Source of the DNA: Mikania micrantha
Taxonomy: Eukaryota; Streptophyta; Magnoliopsida; Asterales; Asteraceae
DNA length: 64,000 nucleotides
Direction of reading: 5' to 3'
Assembly: GCA_009363875.1 (NCBI GenBank)
Contig: CM018680.1
Span: 65,011,279-65,075,278 of the forward strand
Shown here: one piece after another, positions 45,629 through 56,176 of the stretch
Position numbering within the stretch: the first letter of the stretch is position 1
Layout of the letters: each line of letters opens with the position of its first letter
Translations under genes and position numbers: made by a program
Notes under the pieces: model-generated
What the model was told of the DNA's origin: nothing
What the model saw: only the letters and a program-made list of their open reading frames with translations
Databases searched by the model: none

Positions 45629-46608
45629 GTATAGAATCAAACTCGTTCAATTGTCACTGCAATAATATATATAATAATACGTTCCAAGTTCAAACACATG
45701 ATGACTAGATGAAGGGATATAAATCAAATTTCTGCCTGGTTGTTTGAGGGGCAAATTAATTAATTAAGCATCAGAAACAATAATTATTTATAATAAAATA
45801 ATGTAGTTATTATATGATTTAGATTTAGAAACAGAGAGATTTAAGTTCATAAAAATGAAGAACACACTACGGCAAGCCCATAGAGCTAGAGTACATGCAT
45901 GCACAAAAGTTGCAAAACAAAGTAATGAAATCAAACCTCAGTTGTATGGTTGGATGATTTGAGTTGCTGGATCTCATGATCAAGTGTGATGCTGTGTTGA
46001 TTATGGGAATTGAATTGGGATAACAATCGTTTGGTCTCCTTCTAATCAATAAGTGACTTATAATGGAAGGAGGTTCATCCCGTAGTGGGTCGTCAAGCAA
46101 GAAATTTAGAAAACCACGACCAAAAAATGTTCAAACGGCTCAAATGAACCCGTTCAACACACCCAGGTATCGTCCACAAATGTCATCTCCGAATTAACCA
46201 AACTTCTACTACACGGTATCGTCCACAAATGCCTTTTTAGGTTTTTTAATTTAATTTTTTAGGTTGTATTCTCCTTTTTTTTGGTTGTATTCTTTTTTTT
46301 TTATTTTAAATTTAATGAATCTTTTTTTTTATTTTATTATTATTATTTATTGTTAAAATAATTAATTAAAAATAAGATTTGAAAATGGGGAAAAGTGGGA
46401 AAAAATGGGACGACACCGTGCAAAATGGGGAAAAGTGGGGAAAAGTGAGGAAAAGTGGGAAAAGCTGATGTGGCGTTGATGTGACAATGGGAAAAAACGG
46501 AGAAGGAAGGGACGACTCCTTGTGGCCTAAGTTAATTTTTTGGGTCGTACGTGACCCTTTAATTAATGGTACGTACAATTTCCAACTTTGTGGAGCCACT
46601 AAATAAAA

Positions 46609-46650
<42 letters not shown>

Positions 46651-46667
46651 ATATTATATATATATAT
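45629..46667 (-). other. Upstream region of the kinase-jacalin gene
   Basis: An acceptor-like ttattgcag near 45655 (minus strand) suggests a leader intron; its donor was not fixed. Further out is a block with two cggtatcgtccacaaatg copies (about 46165 and 46215) and a ggggaaaagtggg-rich stretch (46380-46520), then (TA)n from about 46612. Confidence 0.4.
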
Positions 46668-46924
46668 AGGGAGAGGATAAAATGTTAACCCATGTTTATT
46701 ACGTTAACCGAATAATTACATCTTATTACTTTGGGGCCCACACTAATATAAATCTAAAGGTGTAGGTTTGTATTTTTTTTAATTAATGTTGGACCCACTT
46801 ACATTAATAAAAAATTAAGAAAAAACCTACACTTTTAGATTTACTTTAATGTGGGCCCCAAAGTAATAAGATGTAGTTATCCGGTTATCACAATAAGAAA
46901 GGGTTAACATTCGAACCATCCCCT
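46668..46924. mobile_element. (TA)n-flanked foldback MITE (257 bp)
   Basis: Ends agggagaggataaaatgtta and, inverted, aggggatggttcgaatgtta, both running into aaccc. Arms hold ggggcccacactaatataa and its inverse around a short centre. Long (TA)n on both sides. The same family of ends is at 21978-22384. Confidence 0.85.
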
Positions 46925-48455
46925 ATATATATATATACAGTTCAAATACTTAAATATAATAATATTAAAAATAAGTCCTTATAAATAAAGTTAAATAACA
47001 AATAAAATATTTAACAAATTCTGATTGTTGCAAGGGTCATCAAACACGTCCAATTGTTTGGTTCTTCTTTCTCAATGATGCGTCGATACATGTGCTAAAT
47101 ATACCCCTTTTTGTATGTTTTTTACTTGTCATACCTCTTTCTTAAACTTTTTAAATATATACAAATTAACCTTATGGTTTGTTTGTTAACTAAAAAAACC
47201 ATAACGCTTTCAAATAAAACATGAGGGACTGTTTTTGTCATTACCACATTCTAATCCAAATTTCTTTCCCAACCCATTAACTAAAAAAAAAAAGTTGCAG
47301 CCATGGATCCTATCGTGACTGGTCTCCAAACTTGGATCTTCCCATCTGCAATTCTGCATTCTAAATCAAATTAAGAGATAAACATAACTAAGTTCCAAGG
47401 TTTATCAACAACAAAGATTAGAGGATGAATACTTATCACGAATTTAAAGCAAATTCGAATCAAACTAATCCTAGAAAGTTGAAGGATAAACTTGAACTCA
47501 AAATCGATCTAAACTAGCATAAAAACCAAATTAAATTGACGGAGATGTTTCACAAATCCCTGCGATCCATTCTGTGCACAAAAAACACTGTCAAGATCTC
47601 TCAATCTTGGTGAATCAGACCTGCAACTCCCATCCACGTCGCTCCCGGTCTCGTACTCGAAAACCATCCAATCTTAAACGAAGGTAAGTGTTTATTATAT
47701 CATTGTGATCGTTTTACAACCCTAAACGAAAGCCCTAAGCTTCAACTATCATGATGTTAATTGGTTAAATTTCCGATCGAAAGAATTAGCGTTCATACGC
47801 ATATATCTGATTTGGGTGAAAACCCAGACATATGTTATAAAAATTTCGAAAGGGCCATAATGCAAGTTCTATCTCTAGCACAGCCGGTTCCAACATGTTT
47901 AACGTTTGGATATCAATAGGTCACGGGTTCAAATCTGGTTTGGGGTGTTTTTAGCCAAAATTTTTATAGTTTTTGTATAAAAGCTTATTTTTAAATTTTT
48001 TTCCACCAAAAATTTTTATAAACTTAAAACTAATTATTTTGATAAAAAAACATATATATATATATATATATATTCATAATAATAGTATATTAATTACATT
48101 AATGCCTTAAATTGGTGAAATTAAGATGTTTAGCTGAAAACAGAACATGTCAGATGAGTTGAACATTGTTCAAAGGTTGTTTTTAGTCCATAAAACCTCT
48201 TAAATAGATTTAATATACGATTAGAGGATTATGGCTAGAGTTGCATATGCTACAGTGTGGGGATTGGTGTTGAACCATACATCAATATAAGCTAATAATT
48301 AAGCTAATAACATTGGTATCAGTTATGAAGTTACACTTCAACCTTTTGAAAAAGAAAGTTGTGATTATACAAGAAAACAAGGGTTATATGCTAATAATTA
48401 AGTAAATTAAAAAAAAACGTCACATGGCCATGGTGATTAGAAGTTGAATTTTGGG
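46925..48455. other. Spacer with a tRNA-like repeat and leader-like text
   Basis: 47290-47700 has gene-like composition ending in acgaag|gtaagtg, a donor-like site, possibly an old 5' exon; no protein was recognised. 47865-47950 (ggccataatgcaag... ggtcacgggttcaaat) looks like a SINE head. (ta)n at about 48054-48072. Confidence 0.35.
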
Positions 48456-49248
48456 AGTTGTGAGAGGCCCCGAGCCCCTCAGTTGGCAAAACATCAAACC
48501 CATAATACTTACACCATATTTACTTTATCATAGCAGCGGAATTTAAGGTGATAACATAAAATATCATACAGATCTAAACAAACTTTTACACATTAAACAT
48601 AACCCACTCTTCTAACAGTCATATAATACAGCCAGTCTATGCCAGGGGTAGTCTTCAATATATGCCATGAGCCTTCCTGGTCTTCTTTCTCTAACCATTC
48701 AACCTGATATGCATGCTAAACAAGTCAGCTTTCGCTGGTGAGTTCTAAGTTAACTTTTCATAAAAGTAAAATCTTTCATATACATAAAACATTAGCCTTT
48801 ACTGCCAACCGAAGTCAACAGTCTCAATCATACTAAACATAAAACATTTCATATACATAACATACATGACATCATAACATCAATCATACAGTGCATAAAT
48901 GTAGCCTGTTCTGTTGACCGAAGTCAACACGTTATGCATGCATAATACTTTCTCAACTGGCGACACACAGTCGACAGGCCTGTTCTTTCACAGGACTTAT
49001 GCCTGTTCTTTCACAGGACTTTTTAAACCATCAACCGAAATTGACGGCTCATACCGGTACAAGACTTCTTGACATACATCATTCATACATAACATGGTTT
49101 AAATCATTTAAACCATCATAATCATAAACCATTATAATCATAAATCATTATCCGCACCGCAGTGCTCAACATTTGCCTAACCGCAGCCGGGACTTCAAAA
49201 TCACATTTTCTAATTAACCTCGGCCGAGACTTTTAAAATCATTCATTT

Positions 49249-49491
49249 CTCAACCGTAGTTGAGTCTTTAAAACATCCTTGACATCTCAGCTGAGGTTCT
49301 TAAAATCATTTACTTCTCAACTGTAGTTGAGACTTAAAGCATTATTTACTTTAAAACGTTCTTTACTTGAAAACATTCTTTACCTGACCTTAATCAGGTT
49401 AGTGTCACTTTCATATATTAACTTTACAACTTGAAACATTCTTTACTTTAACATATTCTCTTATCTGACCGTAGCCAGATAAAACAATCAT
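49249..49491. repeat. Micro-palindrome ladder in the solo LTR
   Basis: CTCAACcgtaGTTGAG (49249), CTCAGCTGAG (49286), CTCAACtgtaGTTGAG (49316), ACCTGaccttaatCAGGT (49382), TATCTGaccgtagcCAGATA (49472). The stems differ from Gypsy-1 but size and layout are similar. Confidence 0.8.
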
Positions 49492-49833
49492 TTATTTAAA
49501 ATAACTTTATAACATGCATATCAGCCCTAAAATGTTAAAATAGTAAAAGAGGGCTCATAGAACTCACCTGATGTCTTACTGTAGCAAGATAACTCGCAAA
49601 CTGGTACTAACGGTATAATTCTAACCGAACGGATATCTGCGGTTAAAACAACAATCCGAACTTGCAGATACGATCCCTGGTATGATCGGTGACTTCTGAT
49701 GGCTTCGAAATAGTGATTTGATGAGAAAATTTCGTCTGATGGTGTTCTTGAGCGAATATGTTCGAGTTGATATAAAAATTTTACTTTTCTGCGTAAAACT
49801 GATGAAGTAGTCATCTTTCTCCACCGCCTCACC

Positions 49834-49960
49834 CGTCGCGTACCGCGACGAGGGGCCAAATAAGTCTTCGCGTACCGCGAAGAAATCCGGAGGATTTTAG
49901 ATATTTTAGGTCCGTCGCATACCGCGAAGGATCCTCAAATCTCCGTCGCGTACCGCGACG
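49834..49960. promoter_or_regulatory. Four-site GTAC palindrome cassette, solo LTR
   Basis: Cores at 49840, 49872, 49919 (mutated to ATAC) and 49950: spacings 32, 47, 31. Next to the first site is ccgcctcaccc, the inverse of gggtgaggcgg. Confidence 0.6.
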
Positions 49961-50358
49961 AGTCCAGAAGTTCAATACTTTGAAAATTTTCTTCGTTTCG
50001 CGATTCTGGACAATCCGTAACTCCGTTTCGCGCACGGTTTTCGCATACGTTCATCATTTCTCGTGTACTATCAATCTGTAGTAATTACCATTGTCAATTC
50101 ATCATAGATTTTATACACAATCAAATGTGCTAATTATTCGGTTGTTACAAGTTGGGATTGGAATTTGAGAGACTGATGAAAGGCAGGAGCCATGCCCGTA
50201 TTCAGAACACAAATCACAGGCGAGAACACAAAAAACAAAGATAAATAAGTGTATGTATATGTATGTGTATGTATATGTATATGTATATATATATTATGTG
50301 TATATATATGAGGGAGAGATAAAGGGAAAATTTATTAGTAAGAGGGTTAGTTGTGTTG

Positions 50359-50645
50359 TTACTGCAAGATCTGCACTTCACACCAATAAATAGTGTCTAC
50401 TTTGAGGAAGAGGATCTTATGAGCAGGGGCGTGTGAGTTTTTCAGATAAGCTTTTGCTAATAGCTCGAATTGGATCAAAAACTGTAACAATGGTATTGCA
50501 TCAGTAGCAGTTGATTGTGCATTAGAGACTTCAGGTGGACAAGCTGACCAAGCTCGACTGAGAAGAAAGAGTGCATCTAATGCAGATTCTTGAGTTGGTT
50601 CTGAGCCTGTTTTAAGGGCAGTCACTAGGTGTGGATGCTTAAGGT
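50359..50645 (-). pseudogene. CSI1-like gene fragment (cellulose synthase-interactive, armadillo repeats)
   Basis: Open minus frame reading LKHPHLVTALKTGSEPTQES, then ALDALFLLSRAWSACPPEVS and DAIPLLQFLIQ. I recognise this from the C-terminal armadillo region of CSI1/POM2, which links cellulose synthase complexes to microtubules. After FLIQ the frame stays open but no longer resembles CSI1. Only about 60 residues of a protein of more than 2000 are present, with no flanking exons. It is a captured or duplicated exon. Confidence 0.75.
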
Positions 50646-50764
50646 TGCTGGTTCTGTAGCTCTCAAACGTGGGAAATTACCAAAACGTAGTATTAAAACT
50701 ACTGGTTAAATAATAATGTGTGATGAGTAATGCATCTGAATAGTGCTCAGTTGTCAAAAACATG

Positions 50765-50950
50765 CTTTATTTGGCAAATAACCAAATATACATCCTTATT
50801 TTAATAACCAAAGTATTACTTAACAAGAAACATGTTATTAATTAAAAATTAATATATTACGGCAAGTAATTAAATATGCATCCTTATTCAAGTAATCAGA
50901 ATATTACTTAACAAGAAGTATATTATTAACAAAAATTAATATACTATGTG
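50765..50950. repeat. Tandem duplication of about 90 bp
   Basis: Two diverged copies of a block with atgcatccttattyaagtaa, tattacttaacaagaa and ttaattaaaaattaatata lie head to tail. Confidence 0.75.
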
Positions 50951-51045
50951 AAATAATTTGGATATGTAATTATGTATATGGCTATTTGTATGCACTAAAA
51001 TATACTACGTTAACTCCTTTGTCATGTAATCTTTTAGGTTTTTAA

Positions 51046-53077
51046 CCAATATAGCTACTTCAAAGTGTTCGTTAGATAAGTTTGTTACTTTAATAGATGA
51101 AATTGTGGAATCGCAAATTACAGCAATTAAAGACATCTTTGAGAAAAGTATGATTATCCTTCAGTATCAACATAAAATAGAAGGATTCAAGCTATTGCAC
51201 GGTTGTAAAGACTAATAAAGGCTGATGCTCACCAAACTTCTTATTTTGTCTAAGTATAAGTGCTACAGAGACTAACACCCTTCGGAAGGAAGAAGTTACT
51301 CTTCGGAAGCAACATTGCTTCCGAAGGATAACTTACGTCTGTCGAAGAGTGTACAAGACAACTACTTCGGAAGGCCCAACACTTAAAAGATTCAAAGCTT
51401 CAAAAGTCTCAAAGCTTCTGAAGGACAAGAGCTTCCGAAGACATTCCTCAACTGCTCCTCAGCAGACAAAGACTTCCGATAATATTCCTTATCAAAGGAC
51501 TGTAGCTAAGTACTTTTAGAGTACAAAATGGACTGACACAAGACATGCTGGTATGAGTAAAGACAAAGACAACATGTAAAGAGTCAGACAAAGCGCCTTA
51601 CTTCTCCCTTGCTGCATTAAATGCAAAAGATTATCTGAAGCCTTGAAGATCAACAACATTAAATATCTTTTGTATTTGGTAGTCTTTTGTAAAGTCAATG
51701 TCTATTAATGTAATGATTATGACTGAGTGTCTTAGCCTGTTAAGACACTCAACATACTAGAATAAGCTTTACTTTATGTATTGTCTAGTATACCCAACTT
51801 GTATTCCTAAGTGTATACGGTTGTAGCCTTGGCTATATAACCTCCCATTGTACGTTTGCTTGAAGTGTGCTTGTACGCTTCTTACTTTGAGAGAAATATA
51901 TCTTTGAGCTTGAACTTATTCTTGTGTTCTTATTAGTGTTCAAAGATTATTACTTAGTCATTTGAGTGTTTGTGAGATCATTCTAGCAGACCATTCCGCA
52001 TCTGTTAGATTGTAGAGAGAAATACTTGTGAAGTGTTGTTTAGTTTAAACAACCCGATCCAACAACGGTTTTGTTTCCCACGAAGCGCTTGATATATTAA
52101 AGGGAGAGATAAAGTTAAACCCTTCTGATTGTAGCTATCTAGTTCGTAAATGTTATGGTTTACCATGTGCATGCGAAGCTTCATGGTATATCAAAGGAGG
52201 TTAGTACAATTAAATGCAACTGGTTCATTATAATATTCTTATTTTTATAGTGTAAAAAATTTGTGATTTATATTTTAATGCAGATCAATGCATTCCTTTG
52301 GATTCAGTCGATATATTTTGGAGGAAACTTGACATGTCACCGTTAGTACATGAGGAAAATGATGATATGACTTGCGATGTTGAATTGAAATTATTTAAAG
52401 AAGTCTTTTACAACCGGTCTAAGGCTGGAAAAAAATGTAGCTAGAAAAGCTAAGAGAGATTTGGATCAAAGTATGCCTTCTTTTAAAGAGCCTATTATTC
52501 AGAAAAATACTCGTGGACTACCAACCTTGAAGAAACAAAATAAAAAAAGGCGAGCTAATTCCGTTAATCAAAATTCTCAAAAACGTCGTCGTTCAACCAA
52601 ACCAAACCAAATATTGTTGAATATAATTTTATGGACTTGAAATCATCGCCGTCGAGAGAAACTTCATATACGAACTATTTTGACCCATTAATGAAAGAAA
52701 CACCGGTTGTCTTCCATCCTTACATTACAAATATTCAAAACGTTATAGGTGATGAAAATTGTGGTTTTCGATCAATCGCAATTTGTCTTGGGTTAAGTGA
52801 AGACCAATGGCCCCAGATACGCCATGAGTTGTTAGAAGAGCTACTTCAGAATCAAGATCAATACAAGAAAGTGTTTCATGGTGATTTTAATTTAATCCAA
52901 TAGTCCTTGGATTTTGAAGGAACAGGTTTTGCACCACAAAATAATTGGTTGATTATGCCTGACTCAGGCGTCTTGATCGCAAACCGGTACTGTGTCATTG
53001 TTCATTTCTTAAGCAAATTGGAATCCAGCACTTGCTTTCCTTTTTGGGAAGACCATGAAGAATTTCAAGAGTATAGA
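51046..53077 (+). pseudogene. MULE/FAR1-type transposase C-terminus with OTU-like domain, broken
   Basis: Follows an acceptor-like ccaatatag. First part: SLDKFVTLIDEIVESQITAI up to FKLLHG, where a solo LTR (51204-52064) interrupts. The next bases encode FVSHEALDILKGEIK, then KCYGLPCACEASWYI (the HGLPCAHE-like zinc region), an intron (52200-52283) and PLDSVDIFWRKLDMS. A Lys/Arg-rich linker has a frameshift in an A-run near 52430 and another near 52615. Then HPYITNIQNVIGDENCGFRS: an OTU cysteine-protease-like start with the G-D-x-N-C motif. A stop at 52901-52903 and the LTR at 53078 end it. OTU tails occur on a class of plant MULE-derived proteins. Not functional. Confidence 0.8.
51204..52064 (+). 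mobile_element. Solo LTR (probably Copia) inside the transposase remnant
   Basis: Bounded by acggt duplications (51199-51203 and 52065-52069). Starts TGTAAAGAC, ends GATCCAACA; 861 bp. TATATAA box at 51834-51840. Upstream are six CTTCGGAAG-like palindromes (about 51290-51440). The flanking transposase frame joins cleanly across it. Confidence 0.88.
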
Positions 53078-53676
53078 TGTGACAGTTGAGGTTGAGAAAT
53101 CACGTCATTGATGATGTGAGCACATTTGGTTGTTCTAGAAATCCACGTTGATTTAACAATCGTAATTATTACAGGTTGATAGAATGCGAGAAATGATGAA
53201 CGTGGGCGAAAACCGTGAGCAAAACGGAGTCCTGGATTGCCCGGAATCGAAAAACGAAGAAAAATTTCTAAGTGTTGAACAATTGGGCTCGTTGCGGTAC
53301 GCGGAGGTGGGTTTGAGAGTCCTTCGCGGTACGCGATGTAGGGAAAATATCTTAGATTCCTCCGGAAATCTTCACGGTATGCGAAGCCTCTCTTGGATTC
53401 TTGCCGCGGTACACGATGGGTGAGGCGGTGGAGAAAGTTGATATTTTCATCAGAATCATGCAGAATGTTAATTTTTTTAAAACCTCTCGCACAAACTCGC
53501 TTCACAGATCAAAACTCCGGCCAAACCATCATCTAAATCACATTTTGAAGTCATCAAAAGTCAGCTATCATACCAGGGATCATCTCTACAAGTCCTGATC
53601 GTTGTTTTAACCGCAGAAACTCAGTCAGATTAGGTAACGATTCGTTTTAACTTTCTAGTTTGTTAATGATTGATTA
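53078..53676 (+). mobile_element. Older Gypsy LTR, interrupted by Gypsy-2
   Basis: Starts TGTGACAGTTG and follows the first ~600 bp of the Gypsy-2 LTR with clear divergence. It stops at gattgatta exactly where Gypsy-2 begins. GTAC cassette cores at 53297, 53329, 53377 (mutated) and 53409. The remainder should lie right of the window. Confidence 0.8.
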
Positions 53677-53700
53677 TGTGACAGTTGCATACGAGAATTT

Positions 53701-53716
53701 ACGTCATCAATGACGT
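53701..53716. promoter_or_regulatory. TGACGT palindrome (as-1-like) in the Gypsy-2 LTR
   Basis: ACGTCATCAATGACGT: two inverted TGACGT boxes, the core bound by TGA-type bZIP factors. Repeated at 62995-63010. The older LTR has only one intact half (near 53100). Binding is inferred. Confidence 0.5.
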
Positions 53717-53888
53717 GAGCACATTTGATCGTTCTAGAAATCCACTTTGATTTAATAATTTCAATTGTTACAGATTGATAGTATGCGAGAAATGATGAAC
53801 GTGGGCGAAAACCGTGCACAAAATGGAGTCCTGGATTGCCCGGAATCGAAAAACGAAGAAAAATTTCTAAGTATTGGATTTCTGGCCT

Positions 53889-54016
53889 CGTCGCGGTACG
53901 CGATGGAGTAGTTGAGCTTCCTTCGCGGTACGCGATGCATGAAAAATATCTGAAATTCCCGAAAAGCTTCCCGGTACGCGAAGCCCAAATTGGCATGCCG
54001 CCGCGGTACGCGACGG
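53889..54016. promoter_or_regulatory. Four-site GTAC palindrome cassette, Gypsy-2 5' LTR
   Basis: GTAC at 53896, 53928, 53974 and 54006 (spacings 32, 46, 32), ending gacgggtgaggcgg. The 3' LTR copy is at about 63183-63310. Confidence 0.6.
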
Positions 54017-55821
54017 GTGAGGCGGTGGAGAAATCTGATCCTCTTATCAGATTTTCATGCAGAATATGATATTCTTCTTCATCTCGCTTCTGTTTCAATT
54101 CCAGACGAACAAACACACACTTCTACCATCTAAATCCATTTTTCAAGCCTTCTGAAGCCAAGGATCGCACCAGGGATTATCATAACAAGTTCTGATCGTT
54201 GTTTTGAAGTCAGAAATCCGTCAGATTAGGTAATGTTCCGTCTAAACTCTCTAGTTTGATTTGGATTGATTAGATCTTGATTTTGAACGTAATGACATAG
54301 TTAGGATTGTTGATTATTGCCTAGATGATGGCTAGGATTGATTATAAACGAAGAACACGAAGTTTTAACGGTTAAATCCTTGTTGTGATCCGTTGTAATG
54401 CCCGGTTTGCATGAAACCATACCCATAATTATAATGGTTTAATCCATTTGATTATAACAATGTAGGTGATTAGTTGGATTAATCTTTGAAATGCAAGGTT
54501 AAATCCAAGTATTTCAAACTAATCACAATCATTAACATACTCATTGGAATGATTATCTGATGTTTATGATAACAGTCAGATTAGTATGTTAAACATGGTT
54601 ATTACACCTATTATGATACTACATTGTGATATCTCATGATATTTGGGTAATCAATAACAAGGATTGATCATTCTTAAGCCATTAAAATTATCTAGAAACT
54701 GTTACAGTATCATAATCAACAACATTAACTATCTGGTTAATCAGAGATTATTCTGATTAATCAAGAGTGTCATCAGCTTTGTATTAGGAATCTAATGCAA
54801 TGTAGGTTCCTACATTATCATACATTGTATGATATAATATTAAACTAACTAATTACATAACTAATATCGAGTTGATGATTTACTAAACAATGTCTTTGAC
54901 ATTGAACGTTCAGAAAGATCTAATCAGTAAACCAGAACATAAATAACTTATTAAATATAATTAAATGCAGAATCATCTCTGTACTATCAGTTTGGTGATA
55001 CTCTGCTACACCTATACTACCAGGTGAGTTTCGTACAACCCCTTTTTCTTTTTAATGTTTTATAAACATCGGGGTAACTCTGTAAATTGTTGTCTGAACA
55101 TATGATATGCATCAATGATATCTGTGTGATTTCATTTGACTTTTGTGGGATTTCATGGGATTTTTCCTGTAGAACTGAACTCTATCATGGAACTAAAAGT
55201 CCTCATTCTTGAACTGTATCTAGTGAACCCATGTGTGGCCGAACAGAAAACATTGATAGTACTATTGGTTGACACCCCATTCACTGGGAGGGTTGCATCT
55301 CCCCTTGTGTGAATGTTTGTTATATGTTTCCTGAACTTCTTGATGGTATGATAGACATTAAGACAATGAGGCACTAAGATATGTACCGACGGGTAATATC
55401 TTGAGAACAGACTAGACGTCCGAAAGGAACTAGATACGGGTCCCATGGTTATCCGGAGCTGAACTTTTGAGAACATGCTTATCATATCATATTGTTTTAA
55501 ATTGAACTGTCGAACTCACCAGCTTTGTGCTGACGTTTCAAACTCAAACCTTTTTGCAGGTAAACAGTAATAGCTGGTGAGGATGCACTTTTGGAATACT
55601 TGCACTTGAATAATTAGTATTGTAATTAAATAAACGTAGCTGTAATGTAATTGTGATTGTGACACCCTTGTACTGTATTTACTTTAAGTTAATCTGTGTG
55701 CTTATGATATCGGTTCAAGTAAGTCACCCCTCACCTCGGAGACATCACCACTATGCTTCCGCAACCGGTTCAGTGACATCAGATCATACACGAGGTGACG
55801 AGAGGTGGGGGTGTGACAGGG

Positions 55822-55835
55822 TGGTATCAGAGCCA
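55822..55835 (+). other. Primer binding site of Gypsy-2
   Basis: tggtatcagagcca, a full initiator Met tRNA-type match, three bases after the LTR. Confidence 0.92.
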
Positions 55836-56176
55836 CAGGTTATAGAGAATTAGGTTGACTTAGAAACCTAGACTATAACCATAGGCTCGAATAGTAACAC
55901 AGAGAGCACCGAACATAACAATTGAACAAAACTTGTTTTGAATTAAGCCAGGATAATCAGGTGATACGAATTCCAGTTATGAGTGGCCAGCATAACTGAA
56001 ATTTGTAACACGTGTGCATTTTAGTTTATTTTTATTCAAGCAGAACCTCAATAACTATAAAGACGAATAGTTGTTATGAGATAGGGAGAAGCATCATATC
56101 ATGTTCATGTTTATGTTAAATATTGTTATTTAATATTTACTTCGTGATACTGATTAGAGATTTTGATTGTACAGCG

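Larger units (their letters stand above)
48461..50149 (-). mobile_element. Solo LTR (Gypsy type), minus strand
   Basis: Bounded by agttg duplications (48456-48460 and 50150-50154). On the minus strand it runs TGTAACAACC...GGCCTCTCA, 1689 bp, with no internal region. It carries the four-site GTAC cassette near its transcriptional start side and a ladder of short palindromes at 49249-49491. Confidence 0.9.
53677..55818 (+). repeat. 5' LTR of Gypsy-2
   Basis: 2142 bp, TGTGACAG...GTGTGACA. It carries a TGACGT palindrome near the start and the four-site GTAC cassette. Confidence 0.93.

Noticed and set aside
51204..52064. Pararetrovirus-type promoter (TATATAA with upstream repeats)
   Set aside because: TG...CA ends and a 5-bp target duplication show a solo LTR instead.
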